Part shown: positions 1 through 8,093 of the stretch, in pieces
Numbering within the stretch: position 1 is the stretch's first letter
How the letters are laid out: the number at the start of each line of letters is the position of its first letter
NCBI GenBank assembly: GCA_002341165.1
Contig: DDNL01000077.1
Span: 1-18,171, forward strand
DNA: 18,171 nucleotides
Direction: 5' to 3'
Source of the DNA: Shewanellaceae bacterium UBA2521
Lineage (GTDB): Bacteria > Pseudomonadota > Gammaproteobacteria > Enterobacterales > Shewanellaceae
Position numbers and translations under genes: made by a program
The notes under the pieces: generated by a model
What the model was told of the DNA's origin: nothing
The model's input: the letters and a program-made list of their open reading frames with translations, nothing else
Database searches by the model: none

Positions 1-102
1 GAAATAGAGGAAATAGAGGAAATAAAGGAAATAAAGGAAATAAAGGAAATAAAGTAAATAGAGGAAATAAAGAAAATAATATAGGAAATAAAGATAATGA
101 AG
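1..102. repeat. 9-bp tandem repeat GAAATARAG
   Basis: About ten copies of a 9-bp unit: GAAATAGAG twice, GAAATAAAG four times, then variants (TAAATAGAG, GAAATAAAG, a 12-nt interrupted unit at 73-84, GAAATAAAG, ATAATGAAG). The array touches the window edge and may be longer. Because 9 is a multiple of 3, it can be read as protein. One forward frame gives an Ile/Glu/Lys tail ending at a stop at 55-57. Another gives Gly-Asn-Lys/Arg triplets open to a stop at 147-149. It could be the 3' end of a gene starting outside the window or an intergenic minisatellite; the window does not decide. Confidence 0.9.
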
Positions 103-441
103 AGTGCCATTTTTTTCATATTTATACCTTATCATCGTCTATTATCTGAGTTCGTATTATTGATATGAAATAAAAGAGCTATATATGATGTACTTGATGG
201 TTTACGTCAAAAACATGAAAGGTTGTTGTGACTTTTATGCCCTGCATGTGCATCACATGAGCGCTTTATATAGGTATAAGTCTGATGTGTACTCAAGTTT
301 GGTTTGAAGCGCATTTGCTTTCGCTTTTTTTTCGCCTATTACACCCAATTGCACCTGAAATAGGGTAGATCGAGGGTAGAGAATAAATATTTAAAAAAGG
401 ATTTTTGAAAAATACACCTTGAGAAACAAGGATTTAAGATA
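103..441. other. Gene-poor stretch before tRNA-Leu
   Basis: No recognisable gene. The only candidate is a 40-codon plus-strand ORF at 185-307, preceded by a weak AGAG-type ribosome site. It ends just where a possible hairpin-plus-T-run begins. Its predicted protein resembles nothing I know, so I do not call it a gene. The remainder is AT-rich without clear promoters. Confidence 0.5.
306..332 (+). terminator. Possible Rho-independent terminator
   Basis: A 6-bp stem (306-311 with 322-327, including one G-U pair) with a 10-nt loop runs into eight T residues at 325-332. It would end a plus-strand transcript from the left, either the repeat-containing region or the short ORF at 185-307. The stem is short, so confidence is modest. 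Confidence 0.35.
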
Positions 442-528
442 TGGTACCAGAGGGCGGACTTGAACCGCCACGCCCGTGAAGGCAACGGATTTTGAATCCG
501 TCGTGTCTACCAATTTCACCACTCTGGC
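442..528 (-). tRNA. tRNA-Leu(CAA)
   Basis: An 87-nt class II tRNA on the minus strand. The 7-bp acceptor stem pairs GCCAGAG with CTCTGGT (one G-U pair), followed by discriminator A and an encoded CCA at 442-444. The anticodon stem ACGGA/TCCGT encloses loop TTCAAAA, giving anticodon CAA, which reads the leucine codon UUG. A long variable arm and a T-arm containing GGTTCAAGTCC fit tRNA-Leu. It has its own promoter just upstream. In E. coli the tRNA-Leu(CAA) gene leuX also lies close to lptFG-pepA, so the linkage may be old. Confidence 0.96.
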
Positions 529-541
529 CTGTTAGTTGTGC

Positions 542-569
542 ATTATAGGCGAGATAGATTTAGATGCAA
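542..569 (-). promoter_or_regulatory. Promoter of tRNA-Leu
   Basis: On the minus strand a perfect -10 box TATAAT (547 to 542) is preceded by a weak -35 TTGCAT (569 to 564) at 16-bp spacing. Transcription should start near 535, a few bases before the mature tRNA 5' end at 528. No other gene lies between, so this is the likely tRNA promoter. Confidence 0.65.
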
Positions 570-706
570 CCATTATTTTGTAAAAATGGTTGAATTTCAG
601 TCGATTGAGTTTTGTTGTGCAGATTTACATCTACACTATTCGTAATAGAGTGTATGCTAAGAGCTGAAACATGATTTAAAAAAACATAAATAGGGAGATA
701 TGTGCA

Positions 707-1150
707 GTGAGAGCAAGTTTTTTAAAGCGGTTTGCCGCATCGGTTTATGATTTGTTATTGGCTTGTTCGGTTTTTCTTTTGTCTGGATTTTTAGCTGTGA
801 TTGTATTTATGGTGGCAGTTGAGACAGGTTTAGTGGGGCAAGTTCATGACTTTTCTTTACTCAATACGCAGCCAGAGTTATATCAAGTCTTTTTGGTATG
901 GATACGTCTCTGTACTTTTGGCAGTATTGTATTTTTTTATATTTGGTTTTGGGAACAAGGGCAGACTTTAGGTATGAAAGCCTGGAAACTAGAGCTGCGT
1001 TGTCTCAAGGGACAGCATCTAAGCAAAAGGCGTGTTTTTTTAAGGCTATGTTGGAGTCTCTTTGGTTTCAGTAACTTCTTGGTGTTATTTCGTCCGGATA
1101 AACTGGCTTTACAAGATCGTATGACTTCCACAGAAATTATTCAGCATTAA
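707..1150 (+). CDS. RDD family membrane protein
   Basis: A 147-residue integral membrane protein of the RDD family. The N-terminal stretch RASFLKRFAASVYD carries the conserved Arg and Asp that name the family. Hydrophobic segments lie at about residues 14-38 and 60-83, with a third weaker one at about 112-126. The C-terminal DKLALQDRMTSTEI matches the typical family ending. RDD proteins are small inner-membrane proteins of mostly unknown role; some have been linked to ion transport. The start is GTG at 707, chosen because AGGGAG lies 9 bases upstream and the RDD motif begins right there. A nearby ATG at 700 is in another frame. The gene converges with lptG across a strong hairpin. RDD genes are commonly found beside lptG in gammaproteobacteria. 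Confidence 0.85.
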   Translation: MRASFLKRFAASVYDLLLACSVFLLSGFLAVIVFMVAVETGLVGQVHDFSLLNTQPELYQVFLVWIRLCTFGSIVFFYIWFWEQGQTLGMKAWKLELRCLKGQHLSKRRVFLRLCWSLFGFSNFLVLFRPDKLALQDRMTSTEIIQH

Positions 1151-1151
1151 T

Positions 1152-1182
1152 ACACGGGCTGCCTGTAACAGGCAGCCCGTGT
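1152..1182. terminator. Perfect hairpin between convergent genes
   Basis: A perfect 14-bp stem (1152-1165 with 1169-1182) with a 3-nt loop TAA lies between the RDD stop codon (1150) and the lptG stop codon (1212). It probably acts as a shared terminator for the two convergent transcripts. A classic T-tract does not follow directly: on the plus strand the bases after it are TGTGTTGG and a T6 run starts only at 1194. Confidence 0.65.
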
Positions 1183-1211
1183 TGTGTTGGAAATTTTTTA
1201 TTGCTGCTGTT

Positions 1212-2270
1212 TTATCGCCGTAGTAATTTGGCCGCTATAGCAGAAAATACAATTGAGGGTATAACCGCTGCTATTAAAGCAGGTATATGATACACAATAC
1301 TGAGGTTACTACTTACTTCGTTGAGAATGTAAAAGCTAAAGCCTAGTAATATGCCAGACAACATGCGTGTGCCCATGGTTGTATGTCTGGGAGAGCCAAA
1401 GACAAAAGAAAGTGATAAAACCACCATGACCATCATGTTGATCGGCAAATAGAGCTTGCGGATGAAAGCGAGTTCATAAGCGCCTGCATCTTGATCGTTT
1501 GCTTTTAAGTAATCGATATAGTCCTGCAAAACTGAAAGCGACATAGAGCTTGCTTGTGTTCCAACGGCTTTGAGTTTTTCGGGGGTGAGATTACCTTGCC
1601 AATTTTGCTCTTCTTTTGTGGTACTTGTAATTTCTTTAGGTGAAATATGCTGTATCTTGACTTTGTGTAAGTGCCAGTGATCTTTTTCATAAAAAGCTTC
1701 TTTAGCTGATGTAATATGCTGAATTTTGTTATGTTCATCAAACTTATAAATAATCAGATCTTGAACATGCCATAGACTTTTAATGCGACCTATATTAATA
1801 AATTGGTTATGATCTTTACTCCATACACTTTTGAGTGTGCTGATCATATCACCGCCTGAAAGTTTGATAGACTGGAGTTGCAGTGCTTTTTCTTCACATC
1901 GTGGCGCCACATATTCACTGACGAGCATAGCAGCAAAAATGAAAGGCAAAATAGCAAAAAAACTTGAGCGGATAATTTGAAACTTAGATAAGCCTATGCT
2001 TTGTAAGATGATTAACTCTGATCGTGCAGCAAGGCTACCCATGCCTATTAAACTACCGAGTAAAACAGCCATGGGTGCAAACATCTCAAGATCTTTAGGG
2101 ATCAGATACAAGGTATAGATGAAGGTATCAAAAAGTGTATAAGTGCCTCGACCTATTAAACGAAATTGATCAAAAAACTTAATCAAAGATGACAACGCGG
2201 TGAGAACAAAAAGCGCGAGTGTGGATGAAACCAACAGAACACGTGCGAGGTACCAATGAATAATTTTCAT
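1212..2270 (-). CDS. lptG: LPS export permease LptG
   Basis: A 352-residue inner-membrane subunit of the LptB2FG transporter, which extracts lipopolysaccharide from the inner membrane and feeds it to LptC and the periplasmic bridge. The order is two N-terminal TM segments (about 9-30 and 57-80), a third near 100-120, a periplasmic beta-jellyroll domain (about 130-265), then three C-terminal TM segments, the YjgP/YjgQ layout at normal length. The opening MKIIHWYLARVLL is typical of LptG. The ATG start at 2270 overlaps the lptF stop codon in an ATGA junction (2267-2270), so translation is probably coupled. AAGGGC lies 8 bases upstream of the start. LptF and LptG are paralogues; assignment as LptG rests on sequence and on being the second gene. 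Confidence 0.95.
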   Translation of the reverse strand: MKIIHWYLARVLLVSSTLALFVLTALSSLIKFFDQFRLIGRGTYTLFDTFIYTLYLIPKDLEMFAPMAVLLGSLIGMGSLAARSELIILQSIGLSKFQIIRSSFFAILPFIFAAMLVSEYVAPRCEEKALQLQSIKLSGGDMISTLKSVWSKDHNQFINIGRIKSLWHVQDLIIYKFDEHNKIQHITSAKEAFYEKDHWHLHKVKIQHISPKEITSTTKEEQNWQGNLTPEKLKAVGTQASSMSLSVLQDYIDYLKANDQDAGAYELAFIRKLYLPINMMVMVVLSLSFVFGSPRHTTMGTRMLSGILLGFSFYILNEVSSNLSIVYHIPALIAAVIPSIVFSAIAAKLLRR

Positions 2271-3370
2271 GATGTTGCCCTTGGTTTAAATCGAACAAAC
2301 CATTTACGTTGTTGCACAGTAGGCTTTTTAAATAAGTATATTGCAACACAAAGTACGATACCATGAATCCACCATAAGCCAAATTCAGCTGGAAATAGAG
2401 ATTGTTCAATAGCGCGTCGACCTACCATTAATGCAATGAAGTAACTGATATAAATTAAGATAGCAGGAACGATTTTAGCAAACTTACCTTGACGTGTATT
2501 GACTCGGGCTAAGGGTACTGCAAGTAAGGTTAAAATAGGGAGCATCAGTGGTAAAGAAATATTCCAGTAATATAAGCCTTGTGCTATAGGGTCATTGAGC
2601 TTTTTGAGCTCATTTAAGGGCAGACTACTTAAACTTAAGTCGATATCTCTTTTATGTACTTGTAGTAGCATACGGTAGCGATCAAAAGTTGTAATTTCAA
2701 AGTTAAGTTTTTCATCAAAAGTAGTGTAACGTGTGCCTTGCGCTAAAATCAGGTTTTGCTGATTTGATTTGTCTTTTTTAACATATCCTTCTTGTGCCAT
2801 AAGAATATGATATTTAGAGTTTTTATCATAATCACTTTTATGTGCAACAAATATGGTTTGTAAGGTATTGTTAGGATCGATTTTATCGACAAAAATGACA
2901 GATTTACTGCCTTCAGGATGAATGAATCTTCCTGCAGTGAGCGTATCAATACTGGTATTAGCATCGATGTGGGTCAGTAGCTCTTCGCTTTTATAGTCAG
3001 CCCAAGGCTTAATATAAAAAGATAAAATACAAAATAGGATAATGTTCACGGTTGCAACAAGCATTAATGTTCGTGTTACGGCCCACTCGCTGAATCCAAG
3101 TGCATGTAAGGCTGTCATTTCATGATTGACATACATGCGACCATGGTAAAAAAAGATCCCGAGAAATAAACTAAAAGGTAGAATGAGAGTTAACACGTAT
3201 GGTAACTTGAGACCAACAAGTTGTAGAATGAAGTTTGTTGGTATTTCGCCATCAGCTGCATCACTCAAGATGCGGATAAAGTGCTGGCTAATAAAAACAA
3301 TTAATAAAACGCACAAAACGTAAAGCTGAGCTTTAAATGCTTCTTTTATTAAATATCTTTTGATAATCAC
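2267..3370 (-). CDS. lptF: LPS export permease LptF
   Basis: A 367-residue inner-membrane partner of LptG in the LptB2FG lipopolysaccharide exporter. The N-terminus MIIKRYLIKEAFKAQ and the following ISQHFIRILSDAADGEIP are characteristic of LptF. TM segments are visible at about 14-32, 50-75 and 100-120. A periplasmic jellyroll domain spans about 125-265, and three further TM segments follow. The start is GTG at 3370, with a GGAAG ribosome site about 10 bases upstream; no better ATG fits the family N-terminus. It is first in a two-gene operon and overlaps lptG by 4 bases. It diverges from pepA across 171 bases, the arrangement also seen in E. coli. Confidence 0.95.
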   Translation of the reverse strand: MIIKRYLIKEAFKAQLYVLCVLLIVFISQHFIRILSDAADGEIPTNFILQLVGLKLPYVLTLILPFSLFLGIFFYHGRMYVNHEMTALHALGFSEWAVTRTLMLVATVNIILFCILSFYIKPWADYKSEELLTHIDANTSIDTLTAGRFIHPEGSKSVIFVDKIDPNNTLQTIFVAHKSDYDKNSKYHILMAQEGYVKKDKSNQQNLILAQGTRYTTFDEKLNFEITTFDRYRMLLQVHKRDIDLSLSSLPLNELKKLNDPIAQGLYYWNISLPLMLPILTLLAVPLARVNTRQGKFAKIVPAILIYISYFIALMVGRRAIEQSLFPAEFGLWWIHGIVLCVAIYLFKKPTVQQRKWFVRFKPRATS

Positions 3371-3410
3371 GAGGTTGCTTCCAGCTAGATATTGTAAATT
3401 TAAGCGGTTA

Positions 3411-3439
3411 ATAATAGCTTATATCTTAAATAAAAACAA
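3411..3439 (-). promoter_or_regulatory. Probable lptFG promoter
   Basis: On the minus strand a -35 TTGTTT (3439 to 3434) and a -10 TATTAT (3416 to 3411) are separated by exactly 17 bases. Transcription would start near 3404, about 35 bases before the lptF GTG. No equally good pair was found for the divergent pepA gene, though a TATTAT lies at 3491-3496 on the plus strand. Confidence 0.5.
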
Positions 3440-3541
3440 AGTGTTATTCTTTTTTACACTACTTAATTTCGATTTAAGCTTCTTAGGGGCTATTATATCT
3501 AATAATAATGTAAAAAAATCTTTCAAAGTTTAGGAGTATAC

Positions 3542-5047
3542 ATGGAATTTTATGTGAAAAGTGGTCACCCAGAGAAACAGCGTTCTGCTTGTATCGTTTT
3601 TGGAGTGTATGAACCGCGTCGTTTGTCGGCAGCAGGTGAACAGTTAGATAAAATTAGTGGGGGGTATATCAGCCAGCTCTTGCGTCGCGGCGATATGGAG
3701 GGTAAACAAGGCCAAGTTTTACTTTTACATCAAGTTCCGAATATCAACAGTGATCGTGTTTTACTGGTCGGTTGTGGTAAAGAGCGTGAGCTCAGCGAAA
3801 GACAATATCGGCAAGTGATCAAGAAAATGATGATAACGCTTAATGATACGGGGTCGATGGAAGCTGTATGTTACTTAACGGATTTACATGTAAAAGGACG
3901 TGATACATATTGGCGCGTGAGACAAGCTGTTGAAGCTTCATCAGACGCTTTGTATTTGTTTAATGCTCTAAAAAGTAAAAAAGAAGAGCCAAGACGTCCC
4001 GTGCGGAAACTTGGCTTTAGTGTGCCAACACGTAAAGACTTAGCTTGTGGTGAGAAAGCGATTCTTCATGGTACGGCGATTTCAAAAGGGATTAATATAT
4101 GTCGTGATGTTGCTAATATGCCACCTAATATTTGCAATCCAGTTTATCTAGGTGAACAAGCCCAAGCTTTAACTCAATTGTCTGATTTGATTGAAGTACA
4201 GCTTTTCGGTGAAAAAGAGCTCAATGAACTCAATATGCAATCGTATCTTGCTGTCGGGCGAGGTAGTGAAAATGAATCAGTGATGAGTGTGATTGAATAT
4301 AAAGGCTCTCAGTACAAAGGCAAAAAACCTTTAGTCTTAATTGGAAAAGGTCTTACTTTTGATTCAGGTGGTATTTCTCTTAAGCCTGGCGCGGGCATGG
4401 ATGAAATGAAATATGATATGGGCGGTGCTGCAGGTGTTTTAGGTGCCATGCGTGCTTTAGCTGAAATGGACCTGCCTATCCATGTGATCGGTATTTTAGC
4501 AGGCTGTGAAAACATGCCAGATGGTCGAGCTTATCGCCCCGGAGATGTAATCACGACGATGTCAGGCCAAACCGTAGAAGTGTTAAACACAGATGCAGAA
4601 GGTCGCATGGTTCTGTGTGATGTCCTCACTTATGTTGAGCGTTATGAACCTGAAGCTGTGATTGATACAGCAACGCTCACAGGTGCATGTGTGATTGCGC
4701 TGGGTCATCATGCAAGCGGTTTAATGTCCAATCATAATCCTTTGGCTCACGATATACTTAATGCAGGCGAACAATCGGGTGATCGCGCTTGGAAAATGCC
4801 GCTTTGGGATGAATACCAAGAGCAGATTGAAAGTCCTTTTGCAGATATGAGTAATATCGGTGGTAAAGCTGCAGGAAGTATTACTGCCGCAGCATTTTTG
4901 TCTCGATTTGCGAAAAAGTACCATTGGGCGCATTTAGATGTTGCAGGTACAGCATGGAATTCAGGTGCGAATAAGGGCGCAACGGGGAGACCTGTGTCTA
5001 TTTTGACACAGTACTTGCTGAATAAAGCAGGAGAGAGCCGCGAATAA
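3542..5047 (+). CDS. pepA: Leucyl aminopeptidase PepA (M17)
   Basis: A 501-residue cytosolic zinc/manganese aminopeptidase of family M17 that removes N-terminal residues, preferring leucine, in peptide turnover. E. coli PepA is 503 residues, so the length is normal. The two-metal site is complete: Lys269, Asp274, Asp292, Asp351 and Glu353, within GKGLTFDSGG and the signature NTDAEGRMVL. Catalytic Lys281 and Arg355 are also present. The N-terminal domain (about 1-160) is the variable regulatory/DNA-binding half; E. coli PepA also acts in Xer recombination and car operon control, but that role cannot be inferred here. The ATG start at 3542 has AGGAG close upstream. It is divergent from lptFG and ends at a strong terminator. 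Confidence 0.97.
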   Translation: MEFYVKSGHPEKQRSACIVFGVYEPRRLSAAGEQLDKISGGYISQLLRRGDMEGKQGQVLLLHQVPNINSDRVLLVGCGKERELSERQYRQVIKKMMITLNDTGSMEAVCYLTDLHVKGRDTYWRVRQAVEASSDALYLFNALKSKKEEPRRPVRKLGFSVPTRKDLACGEKAILHGTAISKGINICRDVANMPPNICNPVYLGEQAQALTQLSDLIEVQLFGEKELNELNMQSYLAVGRGSENESVMSVIEYKGSQYKGKKPLVLIGKGLTFDSGGISLKPGAGMDEMKYDMGGAAGVLGAMRALAEMDLPIHVIGILAGCENMPDGRAYRPGDVITTMSGQTVEVLNTDAEGRMVLCDVLTYVERYEPEAVIDTATLTGACVIALGHHASGLMSNHNPLAHDILNAGEQSGDRAWKMPLWDEYQEQIESPFADMSNIGGKAAGSITAAAFLSRFAKKYHWAHLDVAGTAWNSGANKGATGRPVSILTQYLLNKAGESRE

Positions 5048-5067
5048 ATTTTGTGTGTTTCAAGGCG

Positions 5068-5094
5068 AAAAAGGCGAATATATCGCCTTTTTTT
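5068..5094 (+). terminator. Rho-independent terminator of pepA
   Basis: A 10-bp stem AAAAAGGCGA/TCGCCTTTTT (5068-5077 with 5083-5092) with 5-nt loop ATATA is followed by further T residues. It lies 20 bases after the pepA stop. The A-tract on the 5' side means it can also function on the opposite strand, but no minus-strand gene needs it. Confidence 0.88.
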
Positions 5095-5206
5095 GTATTC
5101 GAATTGTTTTATGTTTTTGCAAAATGAGTCATAATACGCTTTTTATCAAATAGTTATTTTTATACGCTGCAACCAAGTGTGTGTAGCTTTGAATGAATTG
5201 AGCCTT

Positions 5207-8071
5207 ATGGAAAATAAAAAAACGTATCAACCACAGAAAATAGAACAAGCTCTTTATCAAAATTGGGAAGAGCAGGGCTACTTTAAGCCAAGCGGAGATT
5301 CCTCGAAAGGGAATTACTGTATCATGTTGCCTCCACCTAATGTGACAGGAAGTTTGCACATGGGACACGCTTTTCAACATACCATTATGGATATCTTAAT
5401 TCGTTATCAGCGCATGAAAGGTCAAAACACACTCTGGCAAGTGGGTACGGATCATGCGGGAATTGCCACACAGATGGTCGTAGAGCGTCAACTTGAAGCA
5501 CAAGGTCAAACTTCTCATCATGACTTAGGGCGAGATGCATTTTTAGAGAAAGTCTGGGACTGGAAAGCGCAATCAGGTGGAAATATTACACAACAAATGC
5601 GTCGCCTTGGTGTCTCTGCTGATTGGGATAAAGAGCGCTTCACTATGGATGAAGGCTTTTCTAAAGCTGTGCAAGAAGTTTTTGTGCGTTTACATGAAGA
5701 TGGTTTAATTTATCGCGGTAAGCGCTTGGTCAACTGGGATCCTAAGCTCGGCACAGCTATCTCTGATCTTGAAGTCAATAACGTCGAAAAGAAAGGTCAC
5801 ATGTGGCATATACGTTATCCCTTAGCCGATGATGCTTTGACAGCTGAAGGTAAAGATTATTTGGTTGTGGCGACGACAAGGCCTGAAACGCTATTGGGTG
5901 ACAGTGCTGTAGCGATTAATCCTGAAGACAGCCGCTTTAATCAACTGATTGGCCAAGAAGTGATTTTGCCGATTGTAAATCGTCGCATTCCTATTATCGC
6001 TGACGAACATGCAGATATGGAAAAAGGCTCAGGCTGCGTTAAAATTACCCCCGCACATGATTTTAATGATTACGAAGTAGGTCAGCGCCATCAGCTGCCT
6101 ATGTATAGTATTTTTACAAAAGAAGCAACAGTTGCTCAGCAAGCTGAGGTCGTTACTTTTGAGGGTAAGCTCACCGATGAGGTCATGCATCTTCCAGAAG
6201 CTTATCAAGGTCTTGATCGCTTTAAAGCACGTAAAGTGATCCTAGAAGCATTAACGGAACTGGGCTTATTAGAAAAAACAGAAGATCATACACTTATGAT
6301 CCCTTACGGTGATCGAGGTGGTGTGGTGATTGAACCTCTATTGACCGATCAATGGTACGTTGCTGTAGCGCCTTTAGCCAAAACTGCTCAAGAAGCAGTC
6401 GCCTCGGGTGAAATCAAATTTGTTCCACAGCAATATGAAAACATGTACAACGCGTGGATGGATGACATTCAAGACTGGTGCATTTCACGTCAGTTATGGT
6501 GGGGACATCGTATTCCTGCTTGGTATGATGATCAAGGTCAGGTCTATGTAGGCCGCGATGAGGCGCATGTACGTGAGAAGCATCAACTCGATTCAAGTGT
6601 ACGCCTAACACAAGATAATGATGTCTTGGATACTTGGTTTAGTTCTGCTTTGTGGACTTTTGGTACTTTAGGTTGGCCAGAAAACACACCTGACTTACAA
6701 AAATTTCATCCAACAGATGTTCTCGTGACAGGTTTTGATATCATTTTCTTCTGGGTTGCAAGAATGATTATGATGACCATGTACTTTGTCAAAGATGAGC
6801 AAGGTAAGCCTCAAGTCCCTTTTAAAACCGTGTATGTCACAGGTCTGATTCGTGACGAACAAGGTCAGAAGATGTCAAAATCAAAAGGTAACGTGATTGA
6901 TCCTTTAGATATGATAGATGGTATCGAGTTAGAAGCTCTTGTAGAAAAGCGTACAGGTAACTTGATGCAACCTAAGCTTGCTGCATCGATTGAGAAGCAA
7001 ACGCGTAAAGCTTTTTCAGAAGGTATTGTTGCGCACGGCACAGATGCGTTGCGTTTTACCCTTGCATCACTGGCTTCAACAGGACGAGATATCAACTGGG
7101 ATATGAATCGCTTAGAAGGTTACCGTAATTTCTGTAACAAGCTTTTCCAGGCGAGTAATTATGTGATGATGAATACAGAAGATTTTGACTTTGCGAACGT
7201 CGATGTCAAGAGCTTGCAACTGTCTCGTGTTGATCAGTGGATTCGTATTAAACTAGATAAAACTATCATTCAAGTAGAACAGGACTTAGCGCAGTATCGT
7301 TTTGATCTCGTTGCACAAACTTTATATGACTTCACGTGGAATGAATTTTGTGCTTGGTATTTAGAGTTGACTAAGCCCGTATTAAAACAAGGTACTGAAG
7401 CTGAAGTGGTTGCAACGCGATATACGCTGCTTTATGTGCTGGAAAACTTACTGCGCTTGATGCATCCGATGATGCCTTATATCACAGAATCTTTATGGCT
7501 TGACTTACAACCTTTGATGCAATTGCCTCAGAAGTCGATCATGCAAACAGAATTACCTCAAGCATGTTTTACTACGACTCATGATGCTGTGGAAGAAGAA
7601 GTTGAAACCTTTAAACAGTGGATCAGTGCAATCCGAGCCATCCGTGCAGAATATAATATTGCGCCTTCGAAGCCTTTGTCTTTGATGATGCAAGGTTTAA
7701 TGCCATCAGATGAGTCGATTCTGGCCAACCAGTTAGATTTATTGAAAGATTTAGCGCGCCTTGATCAAGTTACTGTCATCGATGCCAAACAAGATATGCC
7801 TTTATCCGTAAAACAGCTGGTGGGCTCTGTGGAATTGATGATCCCTATGGCTGATTTTATTGATGTCGATGCGGAGAAAAGCCGTGTCTTAAAACAGCGT
7901 GAAAAGTTAGAACAAGATATTAAGCGTATTGAAGGCAAGCTCAATAATGCTAATTTTGTCGCAAAAGCACCTGTGGCGGTGGTTGAAAAAGAAAAAGCTA
8001 AGTGCCATGCGCTAGAGCAAAGTATTGAAAAGTTAAACGAGCAATTACAACAACTAGATCAGGTGTGCTGA
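5207..8071 (+). CDS. valS: Valyl-tRNA synthetase
   Basis: A 954-residue class I aminoacyl-tRNA synthetase that charges tRNA-Val. Visible in order: the HIGH-type motif in PPPNVTGSLHMGH (residues 42-54), the CP1 editing domain (about 190-375, with ATTRPETLLGDSAV), the KMSKS loop at 555-559, the anticodon-binding helical domain (about 690-830), and a C-terminal coiled coil (about 890-954) that contacts the tRNA. E. coli ValS is 951 residues. I chose ATG at 5207 because MENKKTYQPQKIEQALY aligns with the usual ValS N-terminus. A GTG at 5177 would add 10 residues without family support. The ribosome site is weak (TTGAG). galU follows 22 bases downstream. holC, which sits between pepA and valS in E. 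coli, is absent here. Confidence 0.97.
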   Translation: MENKKTYQPQKIEQALYQNWEEQGYFKPSGDSSKGNYCIMLPPPNVTGSLHMGHAFQHTIMDILIRYQRMKGQNTLWQVGTDHAGIATQMVVERQLEAQGQTSHHDLGRDAFLEKVWDWKAQSGGNITQQMRRLGVSADWDKERFTMDEGFSKAVQEVFVRLHEDGLIYRGKRLVNWDPKLGTAISDLEVNNVEKKGHMWHIRYPLADDALTAEGKDYLVVATTRPETLLGDSAVAINPEDSRFNQLIGQEVILPIVNRRIPIIADEHADMEKGSGCVKITPAHDFNDYEVGQRHQLPMYSIFTKEATVAQQAEVVTFEGKLTDEVMHLPEAYQGLDRFKARKVILEALTELGLLEKTEDHTLMIPYGDRGGVVIEPLLTDQWYVAVAPLAKTAQEAVASGEIKFVPQQYENMYNAWMDDIQDWCISRQLWWGHRIPAWYDDQGQVYVGRDEAHVREKHQLDSSVRLTQDNDVLDTWFSSALWTFGTLGWPENTPDLQKFHPTDVLVTGFDIIFFWVARMIMMTMYFVKDEQGKPQVPFKTVYVTGLIRDEQGQKMSKSKGNVIDPLDMIDGIELEALVEKRTGNLMQPKLAASIEKQTRKAFSEGIVAHGTDALRFTLASLASTGRDINWDMNRLEGYRNFCNKLFQASNYVMMNTEDFDFANVDVKSLQLSRVDQWIRIKLDKTIIQVEQDLAQYRFDLVAQTLYDFTWNEFCAWYLELTKPVLKQGTEAEVVATRYTLLYVLENLLRLMHPMMPYITESLWLDLQPLMQLPQKSIMQTELPQACFTTTHDAVEEEVETFKQWISAIRAIRAEYNIAPSKPLSLMMQGLMPSDESILANQLDLLKDLARLDQVTVIDAKQDMPLSVKQLVGSVELMIPMADFIDVDAEKSRVLKQREKLEQDIKRIEGKLNNANFVAKAPVAVVEKEKAKCHALEQSIEKLNEQLQQLDQVC

Positions 8072-8093
8072 TCTGTTGATATAGGATACATAT

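Noticed and set aside
5177..5206. GTG start ten codons upstream of valS
   Set aside because: The ValS family N-terminus aligns with ATG at 5207; the extension has no family support and no better ribosome site.
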